From the NCBI GenBank assembly GCA_019114745.1, contig DXEY01000031.1:1-24851 (forward strand): a DNA stretch of 24,851 nt, given 5' to 3'. The notes beneath the pieces were generated by a model, which did not search any database, was not told where the DNA came from, and saw only the letters and a program-made list of their open reading frames with translations. Made by a program: the position numbers and the translations under genes. Origin of the DNA: Candidatus Mediterraneibacter colneyensis (GTDB taxonomy: Bacteria > Bacillota > Clostridia > Lachnospirales > Lachnospiraceae). Positions within the stretch are counted from its first letter, which is position 1. The number at the start of each line of letters is the position of its first letter. Below, in pieces: positions 6,550-14,414 of this stretch.

Positions 6550-8606
6550 AGGGCGGATTTTATTTAAGGCTTGCAAAAGACGGGATCACGAAGAACCGGA
6601 AGCTGTATTTTCCGTATATCCTGACCTGTATCTGCATGATCATGATGTTTTATATTATTTACTATCTGGGGATGTGCGCTGATTTTACAAAAGTGCGGGG
6701 CGGTGACATGCTCAAATCTTTCCTGTCGTTCGGCATTTTTGTGATCGCGATATTTGCGCTGATCTTCCTGTATTATACAAATTCGTTTCTGATCCGCAGG
6801 AGGCAGAAAGAGTTCGGCCTTTACAATATCCTGGGAATGGGGAAGCGCAACCTGGTGAAAGTGCTTGTGTGGGAGAATATTCTGACTGCTGCAGTTTCCA
6901 TAGCATCGGGACTTGTGCTGGGTATCCTGTTTTCAAAGCTGGCGGAGCTTGCGGCTCTGCGCATCTTGGGCGGCGAGACCGGATTTGCCATCCACGTGGA
7001 TCCGAAGGCGGTCATCGCTTCGGCGGTATTGTTTCTTGCAATTTTTCTGCTGATCATGCTGCGGATGGTATTTTATATTTTCCGGCTCCGCCCGGTGGAA
7101 ATGTTAAAGAGCGAAAACGTGGGAGAGAAACCGCCAAAGGCGAACTGGATCCTGGCGCTTCTGGGAGCGGTACTTCTGGCAACAGCATATTATCTGGCAG
7201 TGGCGGTCATTGATCCGATGTCGGCTATGGTAATGTTTTTCTTTGCGGTGATCCTGGTCATCATCGCCACGTATTTCCTGTTTATCGCCGGATCGGTGGC
7301 GCTGTGCAGGCTGCTCCAGAAAAAGAAGAATTATTATTATAAAACACGTCATTTTGTGTCCCTGTCCTCTATGGTGTACCGGATGAAGCGCAACGGTGCA
7401 GGACTGGCTTCAATCTGTATCCTGTCCACTATGGTTCTTGTAACGGTATCAACGACAGTGTGTCTGTGGGCGCAGACGGAGGATTCTGTGTCGAAAAGAT
7501 ACCCGCACGATATCATGATGGAGTTTACATCATCTGATTACAGTGAGACGGAAGTCTATAAAGAGATTGTTGACCGTACCCTGGCAGAGTATGGCGAGAC
7601 GGCAGAAAATGTGGAAGATTATCATTATTACAGCACTGCCGGGTATCAGTTCAAAGATCAGGTCACCCTCCGGTGGGATCACCTGGCGTCAGCCGGAGTG
7701 GGGGAGGTAGAATCCATCCGCGCCCTGTACTTTATCACGCTCGACGAGTACAACCGGATCTCGGGAGACAGCAGGGAAATGTCTGATGGCGAGCTGCTTC
7801 TGTATCCGTACAAGACAGACTTCGAGTATGACACGGTTACGATCGAAGACTGCGGCACATGGAATGTGGAGATCCTGGACGCAGAGCCGTTTCCGGTGGG
7901 ATCAGCGCAGGCGGATGTGATGGGAAGCCTGTTTATAGTGGTCAAAGATATGTCCGTCATGAAACAGATCGAGGAGGCGTGCAATGTGGCGGCGGATTCC
8001 ACAGGCATGTCGCTGAACTATATCGACGAGAGCTACGGCATTGATCTGTCCTGTGACGATGAGAAGCAGATCGAGATTTACGATACGATTGTGCAGAGAT
8101 TTGGTGAGCTGGAAGCACAGAACAACGGAATGACAGAAGATGGACGTGATCTCCCGCATTATATCCTGGACTCGCAGGCAGGAGGAAGGGCGGATCTAAT
8201 CGCAATAAACGGAGGGCTGTTCTTCCTGGGTGTGATGCTCGGAGCGGTATTCCTGTTCGGAACCGTGCTGATCATGTATTACAAACAGATTTCGGAAGGC
8301 TATGAAGACCAGGACAGGTTCGACATCCTGATGAAAGTGGGAATGAGCAGAAAGGAGGTCAGACAGAGCATCAACTCCCAGGTACTGACGGTATTCTTTC
8401 TTCCGCTGGTCACAGCAGGGGTACATCTCGCGTTTGCATTCCCGCTGATCTCAAAGATCCTGCTCCTGATGTCGGCGACAGAAGAGAGACTGCTGATGAT
8501 GATCACAGTCTGCTGTTACCTTGTATTTGCCCTCTTCTATGTGATCGTATACGGGATTACCTCGAAAAGTTACTATACAATTATCAGTGGAAAAGGAAAA
8601 AGATAG
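6546..8606 (+). CDS. bceB: BceB-type ABC transporter permease (FtsX-like)
   Basis: The 686-residue membrane protein has the BceB layout. There is one hydrophobic segment near the N-terminus (about 17-42), then a first FtsX-like block of helices (about 55-300). A large extracytoplasmic domain of roughly 220 residues follows (about 310-540), then a final block of helices (about 550-680). 'RRRQKEFGLYNILGMGKRNL' after the second helix is the FtsX-like coupling region. 'GYEDQDRFDILMKVGMSRKEVRQSI' is its C-terminal counterpart. The large external domain is where drug or lipid-complexed drug is thought to be recognised. It is somewhat longer than B. subtilis BceB. It overlaps bceA by 4 bp, and no clear terminator follows. 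Confidence 0.9.
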   Translation: MKGGFYLRLAKDGITKNRKLYFPYILTCICMIMMFYIIYYLGMCADFTKVRGGDMLKSFLSFGIFVIAIFALIFLYYTNSFLIRRRQKEFGLYNILGMGKRNLVKVLVWENILTAAVSIASGLVLGILFSKLAELAALRILGGETGFAIHVDPKAVIASAVLFLAIFLLIMLRMVFYIFRLRPVEMLKSENVGEKPPKANWILALLGAVLLATAYYLAVAVIDPMSAMVMFFFAVILVIIATYFLFIAGSVALCRLLQKKKNYYYKTRHFVSLSSMVYRMKRNGAGLASICILSTMVLVTVSTTVCLWAQTEDSVSKRYPHDIMMEFTSSDYSETEVYKEIVDRTLAEYGETAENVEDYHYYSTAGYQFKDQVTLRWDHLASAGVGEVESIRALYFITLDEYNRISGDSREMSDGELLLYPYKTDFEYDTVTIEDCGTWNVEILDAEPFPVGSAQADVMGSLFIVVKDMSVMKQIEEACNVAADSTGMSLNYIDESYGIDLSCDDEKQIEIYDTIVQRFGELEAQNNGMTEDGRDLPHYILDSQAGGRADLIAINGGLFFLGVMLGAVFLFGTVLIMYYKQISEGYEDQDRFDILMKVGMSRKEVRQSINSQVLTVFFLPLVTAGVHLAFAFPLISKILLLMSATEERLLMMITVCCYLVFALFYVIVYGITSKSYYTIISGKGKR

Positions 8607-8634
8607 AAAAATCTGTATAAATCACACAAAAATC

Positions 8635-8663
8635 TGTCCAAATATTGCGGGATTTGGTATAAT
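8635..8663 (+). promoter_or_regulatory. Extended -10 promoter of the first cytidylate-kinase-like gene
   Basis: A consensus TATAAT (8658-8663) is preceded by TG (8655-8656), making an extended -10. The -35 candidate (TGTCCA, 8635-8640) is weak. A direct repeat AAAAATCTGT at 8607-8616 and 8628-8637, 21 bp apart, lies just upstream. A GGCGCA/TGCGCC hairpin (8682-8698) forms in the leader. Confidence 0.6.
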
Positions 8664-8737
8664 CTAAATAGAATTTCATTCGGCGCATCAGGTGCGCCTG
8701 ACAAAATACAGCGATCCGCAGGGAGGAGTGACAGATT

Positions 8738-9379
8738 ATGATGGAACATACGATTATCACGATCGGACGGCAGTTTGGGAGCGGCGGGCATGAGATAGGA
8801 AACCGGTTGTCAGAACGGCTTGATATTCCGCTCTATGACCACAATCTGATCCATATGGCGGCGCAGGAGCTGCGCATCAGCAATGAAGACGCAACAAAGG
8901 TAGATGAGACCATCCTCGGACGGTTCCTGTCGGCTTACGCGTCCAGCAGCCTGGAATACCGGGTGTTTATGAACAGCGACGAGTCGGGAAAGACGCTGAC
9001 GGACAGAGTATACGACCGCCAGTGCGCGATCATCCGGAAACTGGCAGAAGAGGGACCGGGTATCTTCGTGGGCCGCTGTGCGGATTATATCCTCGGAGAC
9101 TATACGAACTGTATCAATACGTTCATCTACGCATATAAAGACGACCGGATCCGGCGGATCATGAAGCTGTATAAGCTGGACGAAAAGCAGGCGTCCGACA
9201 AGATCAAAAAGGTGGATCGTGAGAGAAAGACTTACTACGAGACACGGACTGGCAGGACATGGGGCGGCATCGACGCCAGCGACATGGTATTGAACGCCAG
9301 CCTTCTCGGGATAGACGGGGTTGTGGATGCCCTGGAAGCTGTCTACCGGAAATGGGAAGAAAGAAAAGATAATAAGTAA
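8738..9379 (+). CDS. Cytidylate kinase-like family protein
   Basis: A 213-residue P-loop NTPase of the cytidylate-kinase-like (AAA_26) family. It has an N-terminal strand and loop 'ITIGRQFGSGGHEIG' (about 6-20), 'LYDHNLI' after the first helix, a mid-protein 'FVGRCADYIL' and a C-terminal Arg-rich lid region. The loop carries H-E where canonical Walker A has K-S/T, a variant seen in the family, so genuine CMP kinase activity is uncertain. GGGAGGAG lies 9 nt before ATG 8738; a second ATG follows immediately at 8741. It has its own promoter and terminator and is paralogous to the gene at 13008, on the other side of the liv operon. Substrate unknown. Confidence 0.82.
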   Translation: MMEHTIITIGRQFGSGGHEIGNRLSERLDIPLYDHNLIHMAAQELRISNEDATKVDETILGRFLSAYASSSLEYRVFMNSDESGKTLTDRVYDRQCAIIRKLAEEGPGIFVGRCADYILGDYTNCINTFIYAYKDDRIRRIMKLYKLDEKQASDKIKKVDRERKTYYETRTGRTWGGIDASDMVLNASLLGIDGVVDALEAVYRKWEERKDNK

Positions 9380-9394
9380 ACAGGACGGATTATG

Positions 9395-9452
9395 TCCGGC
9401 ATCTCCAAACTGGCTGGAAAACCAGTCATATCAGGGGATGCCGGACTTTTTT
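9395..9452 (+). terminator. Strong two-tier terminator
   Basis: A 12-bp stem (TCCGGCATCTCC at 9395-9406 with GGGGATGCCGGA at 9434-9445, one G-T pair) encloses an inner stem (ACTGG 9409-9413 with CCAGT 9422-9426). It is followed by a run of six T (9447-9452). It isolates the first cytidylate-kinase-like gene from the liv operon. Confidence 0.85.
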
Positions 9453-9453
9453 A

Positions 9454-9482
9454 TTGCTAACTTTTACAGAGAATGCTATAAT
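9454..9482 (+). promoter_or_regulatory. Promoter of the liv operon
   Basis: TTGCTA (9454-9459) and TATAAT (9477-9482) are exactly 17 bp apart, with an extended -10 TG at 9474-9475. The likely start point is near 9489, so the reading frame start at 9514 or later is within the transcript. Confidence 0.8.
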
Positions 9483-9546
9483 TAGCTATTATCGGTCTTA
9501 GTACCATCAAAAGATGAGATCAGATGAAATTAAGGAATGGAAGGGA

Positions 9547-10437
9547 ATGGATATGAGCTTTATATCGTATTTAATTAACGGATTGAGCCTGGGAAGCGTT
9601 TATGCGATCATCGCTCTCGGATATACCATGGTCTATGGTATCGCAAAAATGCTGAATTTCGCCCATGGTGATGTCATCATGATCGGCGCATACATGGCTC
9701 TGATCGCCATGACACAGTCGGGAATGTCCCCGGTCATTGCGGTGCTCATCGCGATCGTGGTATGTACTGTGCTCGGAGTTGTGATCGAAAGAGTCGCATA
9801 CAAACCGCTCAGAAATGCGGCGTCTTCGCTGTCGGTGCTGATCACGGCGATCGGCGTCAGCTACCTGCTCCAGAACATCGCGCTTCTGGTGTTCGGGTCA
9901 AATGCAAAGACATTTCCGTCTGTAGTAGAGTGGACGGGGATCACGCTTGCGGGAGGGCAGCTCAGTATTTCAGGCGTCACGGTCGTGACGATCGTTGTCT
10001 GTCTGATCATCATGGCTGCGCTGGTGCTCTTCGTGCAGAAGTCAAAACCGGGCCAGGCGATGCGGGCAGTCTCAGAGGATAAAGGCGCTGCCCAGCTCAT
10101 GGGGATCAATGTAAATGGAACGATCGCACTGACATTTGCGATCGGTTCCGCCCTGGCGGCAGTGGCAGGCGTGCTGTACTGTTCCGCCTACCCGAGCGTG
10201 ACGCCGTACACGGGCGCCATGCCTGGAATCAAGGCGTTTGTGGCGGCGGTATTCGGCGGCATCGGATCGATCCCGGGCGCGTTTATCGGAGGGCTGCTCC
10301 TGGGCGTCATCGAGATATTCGGAAGAGCGTATATTACGTCGCAGATGGCGGACGCCCTTGTATTTGCGGTGCTTATCATCGTACTGTTAGTGAAACCTAC
10401 CGGGCTTTTGGGCAAGAAGATTCAGGAGAAAGTGTAG
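9547..10437 (+). CDS. livH: Branched-chain amino acid ABC transporter permease LivH
   Basis: The protein, 296 residues from ATG 9547, has about eight hydrophobic helices. The LivH hallmarks are the N-terminal 'GLSLGSVYAIIALGYTMVYGIAKMLNFAHGD', the cytoplasmic 'PGQAMRAVSEDKGAAQLMGIN' loop that contacts the ATPase, and 'AVFGGIGSIPGAFIGG' near the C-terminus. It forms the membrane channel with LivM for branched-chain or related amino acids. AAGGAA at 9532-9537 lies 9 nt before 9547; ATG 9553 is an alternative, and an upstream in-frame ATG at 9514 has no ribosome binding site. First gene of the operon. No substrate-binding protein gene accompanies it. Confidence 0.92.
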   Translation: MDMSFISYLINGLSLGSVYAIIALGYTMVYGIAKMLNFAHGDVIMIGAYMALIAMTQSGMSPVIAVLIAIVVCTVLGVVIERVAYKPLRNAASSLSVLITAIGVSYLLQNIALLVFGSNAKTFPSVVEWTGITLAGGQLSISGVTVVTIVVCLIIMAALVLFVQKSKPGQAMRAVSEDKGAAQLMGINVNGTIALTFAIGSALAAVAGVLYCSAYPSVTPYTGAMPGIKAFVAAVFGGIGSIPGAFIGGLLLGVIEIFGRAYITSQMADALVFAVLIIVLLVKPTGLLGKKIQEKV

Positions 10438-11508
10438 GTGGACGCTATGTGGAAGAAGATGAATAAAAATACGAGAAGCAATCTGATCACATACGGTATT
10501 GTCATTGCCGCATTTATCATCATGCAGGTGCTGATCAGTACGGGAAGCGTGTCCAGTCTGCTTGAGGGAATTATGGTGCCGATCTGTATCTATGTGATCA
10601 TGGCGGTATCGCTCAACCTTGTTGTCGGCATCCTCGGCGAACTCAGCCTCGGACATGCCGGGTTCATGTGTGTGGGCGCGTTTACCAGCGCGTTCTTTTC
10701 CAAATGCATGAAGGATGTCATTACAGTCGCTCCGCTTAGGTTCTTCCTGGCGATGCTGATCGGGATCGCCGTGGCGGCGCTCTTCGGCATTATCATCGGT
10801 ATCCCGGTGCTCAGGCTGAAGGGAGACTATCTCGCAATTGTCACCCTGGCTTTCGGGGAGATCATCAAGAACCTGGTCAATGTCCTGTATATCGGACAGG
10901 ACTCCAACGGGTTCCATTTCTCCACAAAGGATGTCATGGGCCTTGATATGGAGCCCGGAGGAACGGTGATCGTAAACGGCCCTCAGGGCATTACCGGAAC
11001 GCCTCAGGACGCAACGTTCTTTATCGGCTTCATTATGATCCTGATCACGCTGTTCATTGTGCTGAACCTGATCAATTCAAGAGACGGCCGTGCGATCATG
11101 TCGATCCGCGATAACCGGATCGCAGCCGAATCGATCGGGATCAATGTGACGAAATATAAACTGATGGCATTTACCATATCGGCGGCTTTAGCGGGCAGCG
11201 CGGGCGTGCTCTATGCGCACAACCTGTCCACTCTGACGGCAAACACGAACAATTTCGGATATAATCAGTCGATCATGATCCTTGTATTTGTCGTGCTGGG
11301 AGGAATCGGAAATATCCGCGGATCCATCATCGCCGCTGTCGTCCTGACGCTTCTTCCGGAGCTGCTGCGCGGCATGGAGGATTACCGTATGCTGATCTAT
11401 GCGATCGTGCTGATCGCCGTTATGCTCTTTAACTGGGCGCCGAAGGCGATCGAGTGGAGAGAAAAACATCTTTCCTTTGGGAAAAAGAAAAAGGAGGCTG
11501 TAAAATAA
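10438..11508 (+). CDS. livM: Branched-chain amino acid ABC transporter permease LivM
   Basis: A 356-residue permease with about nine hydrophobic helices and LivM signatures: 'MAVSLNLVVGILGELSLGHAGFMCVGAF', the EAA-like loop 'DGRAIMSIRDNRIAAESIGINVTKYKL', and 'FVVLGGIGNIRGSIIAAVVLTLLPELLR'. It pairs with LivH. The start is taken as GTG 10438, immediately after the livH stop, with AGGAG 9 nt upstream; ATG 10447, three codons later, is possible. The stop shares its last base with the livG start codon. An internal loop of about 20 residues around residues 164-187, between helices, looks like a small extracellular insertion. Confidence 0.92.
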   Translation: MDAMWKKMNKNTRSNLITYGIVIAAFIIMQVLISTGSVSSLLEGIMVPICIYVIMAVSLNLVVGILGELSLGHAGFMCVGAFTSAFFSKCMKDVITVAPLRFFLAMLIGIAVAALFGIIIGIPVLRLKGDYLAIVTLAFGEIIKNLVNVLYIGQDSNGFHFSTKDVMGLDMEPGGTVIVNGPQGITGTPQDATFFIGFIMILITLFIVLNLINSRDGRAIMSIRDNRIAAESIGINVTKYKLMAFTISAALAGSAGVLYAHNLSTLTANTNNFGYNQSIMILVFVVLGGIGNIRGSIIAAVVLTLLPELLRGMEDYRMLIYAIVLIAVMLFNWAPKAIEWREKHLSFGKKKKEAVK

Positions 11509-12266
11509 TGGCATTACTGGAAGTAAAAAATCTGGGTATTTCATTTGGCGGCCTCCGTGCTGTAAATGCATTTGACATATCAATTGAAAGAGAGGAACTG
11601 TACGGCCTGATCGGCCCCAACGGCGCAGGAAAAACTACGGTGTTCAATCTTCTGACAGGGGTGTATAAGCCGGACAGCGGAAAGGTACTCCTGGACGGAA
11701 AGGATATCACCGGAAAGAAAACAATTGATATCAGCAAAGCGGGAATTGCCAGGACATTTCAGAATATCCGTCTGTTTAAGCAGCTCAGCGTACTTGACAA
11801 TGTAAAAGCCGGGCTGCACAACAAGCACCACTATTCAACAGTGGAAGGTATCCTGCGCCTTCCGAAGTACAGGAAGATCGAAAGGGAAATGGACGAGCAG
11901 GCAATGGAGCTCCTGAAAGTATTCGATCTTGACGGCATGGCGCATGTGGCTGCGGCTAATCTTCCGTACGGACAGCAGAGAAGGCTGGAGATCGCAAGGG
12001 CGCTTGCCACAGAGCCGAAACTCCTGCTCTTAGACGAGCCCGCTGCCGGGATGAACCCGAACGAGACGGGAGAGCTGATGGATATGATACGGTTTGTCAG
12101 AGAACAGTTCCATATGACCATCCTTCTGATCGAGCATGATATGAAGCTTGTGAGCGGGATCTGCGAGAAACTGACGGTACTGAACTTTGGGGAGGTTCTC
12201 TGTCAGGGCACGACTTCGGATGTCCTGAATGATCCCCAGGTCATCACGGCATATCTCGGGGAATAG
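11508..12266 (+). CDS. livG: Branched-chain amino acid ABC transporter ATPase LivG
   Basis: A 252-residue ATPase with Walker A GPNGAGKTT (36-44), Q-loop in 'ARTFQNIRLF', the LivG-type signature LPYGQQRRLEIARAL in place of LSGGQ, Walker B LLLLDEPAAGMNP and H-loop 'LLIEHDMKLV'. It drives transport together with LivF. ATG 11508 overlaps the livM stop (TAATG), with AAGGAGG 10 nt upstream; in-frame codons further upstream lie inside livM and are rejected as starts. The gene ends 13 bp before livF. Confidence 0.94.
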   Translation: MALLEVKNLGISFGGLRAVNAFDISIEREELYGLIGPNGAGKTTVFNLLTGVYKPDSGKVLLDGKDITGKKTIDISKAGIARTFQNIRLFKQLSVLDNVKAGLHNKHHYSTVEGILRLPKYRKIEREMDEQAMELLKVFDLDGMAHVAAANLPYGQQRRLEIARALATEPKLLLLDEPAAGMNPNETGELMDMIRFVREQFHMTILLIEHDMKLVSGICEKLTVLNFGEVLCQGTTSDVLNDPQVITAYLGE

Positions 12267-12279
12267 GAGGGAACATGTT

Positions 12280-12990
12280 ATGGCAATGCTGGAAGTAAAA
12301 GATCTGGAAGTATATTATGGTATGATACAGGCCATCAAAGGAATCTCCTTTGAGGTAAATAAAGGAGAGATCATCGCTCTGATCGGTGCCAACGGCGCCG
12401 GAAAGACGACTACGCTCCACACAGTTACCGGACTGATCTCCCCGAAGAAAGGAAGCATCGTGTTTGAGGGAAAGGATATTACCAAAGTCCCTGCCCACAG
12501 GATCGTTTCCATGGGGATGGCGCATGTGCCGGAGGGACGGCGCGTGTTCGCGGAGCTGAGCGTGTACGAAAACCTGAAGATGGGCGCTTATACGCGTAAG
12601 GATAAGGGCGAGATCGAGGAAAGCCTGGAAAATGTATACAGGCGTTTCCCGCGGCTGGAAGAGAGAAGAAACCAGATGGCGGGGACTCTGAGCGGCGGTG
12701 AGCAGCAGATGCTGGCGATGGGCCGCGCGCTGATGTCGCGTCCGAAGATCATCCTGATGGATGAACCGTCCATGGGACTCTCACCAATCCTGGTCAATGA
12801 GATTTTCGATATCATCCGTTCGGTGAGTGAGAGCGGGACAACCGTCCTCCTTGTGGAGCAGAATGCGAAAAAAGCCCTCTCCATTGCCGACCGGGCGTAT
12901 GTGCTGGAGACAGGAAAGATTGCTCTGGAAGGAAATGCGAAGGATCTTCTGGAAGACGATTCGATCAAAAAGGCATATCTTGGAGAATAG
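12280..12990 (+). CDS. livF: Branched-chain amino acid ABC transporter ATPase LivF
   Basis: A 236-residue ATPase with Walker A GANGAGKTT (36-44), 'VPEGRRVFAELSVYENL' typical of LivF, signature LSGGEQQMLAMGRAL, Walker B IILMDEPSMGLSP and H-loop-region 'VLLVEQNAKKAL' (Gln-Asn replaces the usual His, as in other LivF proteins). ATG 12280 follows AGGAGG (12265-12270), which overlaps the livG stop. It is followed 17 bp later by the second cytidylate-kinase-like gene, so all five genes are probably one transcript. Confidence 0.94.
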   Translation: MAMLEVKDLEVYYGMIQAIKGISFEVNKGEIIALIGANGAGKTTTLHTVTGLISPKKGSIVFEGKDITKVPAHRIVSMGMAHVPEGRRVFAELSVYENLKMGAYTRKDKGEIEESLENVYRRFPRLEERRNQMAGTLSGGEQQMLAMGRALMSRPKIILMDEPSMGLSPILVNEIFDIIRSVSESGTTVLLVEQNAKKALSIADRAYVLETGKIALEGNAKDLLEDDSIKKAYLGE

Positions 12991-13007
12991 GAAGGGGAGG
13001 TATCTTT

Positions 13008-13628
13008 ATGAAGAATATCGTGATCACGATATCGAGGCAGTATGGAAGCGGGGGAAAGACGATCGGAGCCATGCTCGCACAGGATCTGGGCATCAACTGC
13101 TACAGCCGTGAGATCCTCCGTATGGCCTCTGAGGACAGCGGCATCAATGAGAGGCTGTTCGGGATGTCCGATGAGAAGGTCAGACATGCGGGCTGGTTCC
13201 GCATCCTGAACCGTCCCTACGGCGGAGAGCTGCTCCCGCCGGAGGACAAGGGTTTTACGTCGGATGACAACCTGTTCAACTATCAGGCGAAGATCATTAA
13301 GGAACTGGCGGCGAAGGAGTCCTGCGTTATTGTCGGAAGATGCGCGGATTATGTGCTTCAGGACTATCCGAATGTGATGAGTGTATTTATCCATGCGGAC
13401 AAAAAGTTCTGCCTTGACAGATCGATGGAACGCCACAGTATGAGTGAAAAAGAAATGCAGAAATTCATCGAAAAGACGGATGCATTCCGCGGGGATTTCT
13501 ACCGCTATCACACCGGCCATGAGTGGGCGGATGCGAGAAATTACGACCTGTGCTTAAACAGCGGGAAGCTCGGATTTGAGAAGTGCGTGGAAGAGATCAA
13601 GTCATATATGAAAATACGTTTTGAGTGA
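13008..13628 (+). CDS. Cytidylate kinase-like family protein, paralog of the gene at 8738
   Basis: The 206-residue P-loop protein aligns by eye with the protein encoded at 8738: 'ITISRQYGSGGKTIGAMLAQDLGI' at the N-terminus, 'CVIVGRCADYVLQDYPN' in the middle, and a similar C-terminus ('LCLNSGKLGFEKCVEEI'). Its loop reads GGKTIG, which keeps the Lys-Thr pair missing in the first copy, so it is the better candidate for nucleotide phosphoryl transfer. It shares the liv operon (17-bp gap after livF, AGGGGAGG before the ATG) and is closed by a strong terminator. The link between this kinase-like family and amino acid transport is unexplained. Substrate unknown. Confidence 0.83.
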   Translation: MKNIVITISRQYGSGGKTIGAMLAQDLGINCYSREILRMASEDSGINERLFGMSDEKVRHAGWFRILNRPYGGELLPPEDKGFTSDDNLFNYQAKIIKELAAKESCVIVGRCADYVLQDYPNVMSVFIHADKKFCLDRSMERHSMSEKEMQKFIEKTDAFRGDFYRYHTGHEWADARNYDLCLNSGKLGFEKCVEEIKSYMKIRFE

Positions 13629-13648
13629 TGGGGCTGCCTGAAAAGGGG

Positions 13649-13683
13649 AGAGCCTGCGGATGAAGAGTTCCGCAGGCTCTTTT
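13649..13683. terminator. Bidirectional terminator between convergent operons
   Basis: A perfect 12-bp stem, AGAGCCTGCGGA (13649-13660) with TCCGCAGGCTCT (13669-13680), has an 8-nt loop and TTTT on the plus side. On the minus strand a CCCCTTTTC tract follows, so it may also stop the ABC operon coming from the right. Confidence 0.85.
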
Positions 13684-13687
13684 CTGT

Positions 13688-14413
13688 CTATTCCTTTAAT
13701 TCTGTGCGGCGGATGATAGCATAAGCTCCGGCTGCAAAAACGGCTGCAAGTACGGACAGGGTAAGCAACGGAATGATGCGGTTTACCGCGCCGCCAGCAG
13801 TGAAGCCCATTGCCGCTGCCAGAAATTCCAGGATACTGCTAACTGTTTCGGCTGACAGCACATACCGGAACAGGGCGATGACAAGAAGGATAATTCCGCC
13901 GGAAGCGGCTGCCAGGCAGACCGACGCTGTCCTGCCGATCTTGTTGATCAGGAGGATCACGAAGTACATCAGACAGCAGAATATCATGTAGAGCAGAAAC
14001 AGCCACAGCCAGTTGATAAAGGAGTGTCTGTATCCGTACAGGGCGCCGTACATGGAGAAATAGCTGCTGCTGAAATAGTGGAGCAGCGTTCCTGTGATCG
14101 TGTCGATCAGCGCCATGATACCGGAAATAAAGGCGAACATGGAGAGTGTGGCGATGAAGATATATTTCCGGGAAAAACCGTTTTGTATCAGCATCTTAAA
14201 ATCTTCTTTAAAGCCCATGACTCCCAGGATGCTGATATAAATCAGGGTGTTGGTTTCCAGGCACTTTGATCCGATATCGTCGAAAGTCCCCGATGCCAGC
14301 CCGACGATCAGCGTAATGAATCCGACGATCGCATATTGGATCGCATAGAAGAGCCAGATATATTTAAAGGACGTAAAGCATTCATACTGGACGATGGATT
14401 TTAAGTTTTTCAT
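13688..14413 (-). CDS. ABC transporter permease of a Ytr-like system
   Basis: A 241-residue membrane protein with about six hydrophobic helices (near 19-42, 54-72, 91-115, 134-160, 168-190, 212-235) and few other features, matching ABC-2-type permeases without a recognisable substrate motif. ATG 14413 has GGGAGG 8 nt upstream and begins one base after the ATPase stop; an in-frame start 11 codons further upstream lies inside the ATPase gene and is less likely. It is the last gene of the GntR-ATPase-permease operon. Export of, or resistance to, envelope-active compounds is inferred from related Ytr systems; the substrate is unknown. Confidence 0.8.
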   Translation of the reverse strand: MKNLKSIVQYECFTSFKYIWLFYAIQYAIVGFITLIVGLASGTFDDIGSKCLETNTLIYISILGVMGFKEDFKMLIQNGFSRKYIFIATLSMFAFISGIMALIDTITGTLLHYFSSSYFSMYGALYGYRHSFINWLWLFLLYMIFCCLMYFVILLINKIGRTASVCLAAASGGIILLVIALFRYVLSAETVSSILEFLAAAMGFTAGGAVNRIIPLLTLSVLAAVFAAGAYAIIRRTELKE

Positions 14414-14414
14414 T

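Noticed and set aside
12588..13520. Minus-strand open frame of 310 codons across livF and the second kinase-like gene
   Set aside because: Spans two well-supported plus-strand genes; no ribosome binding site or domain.
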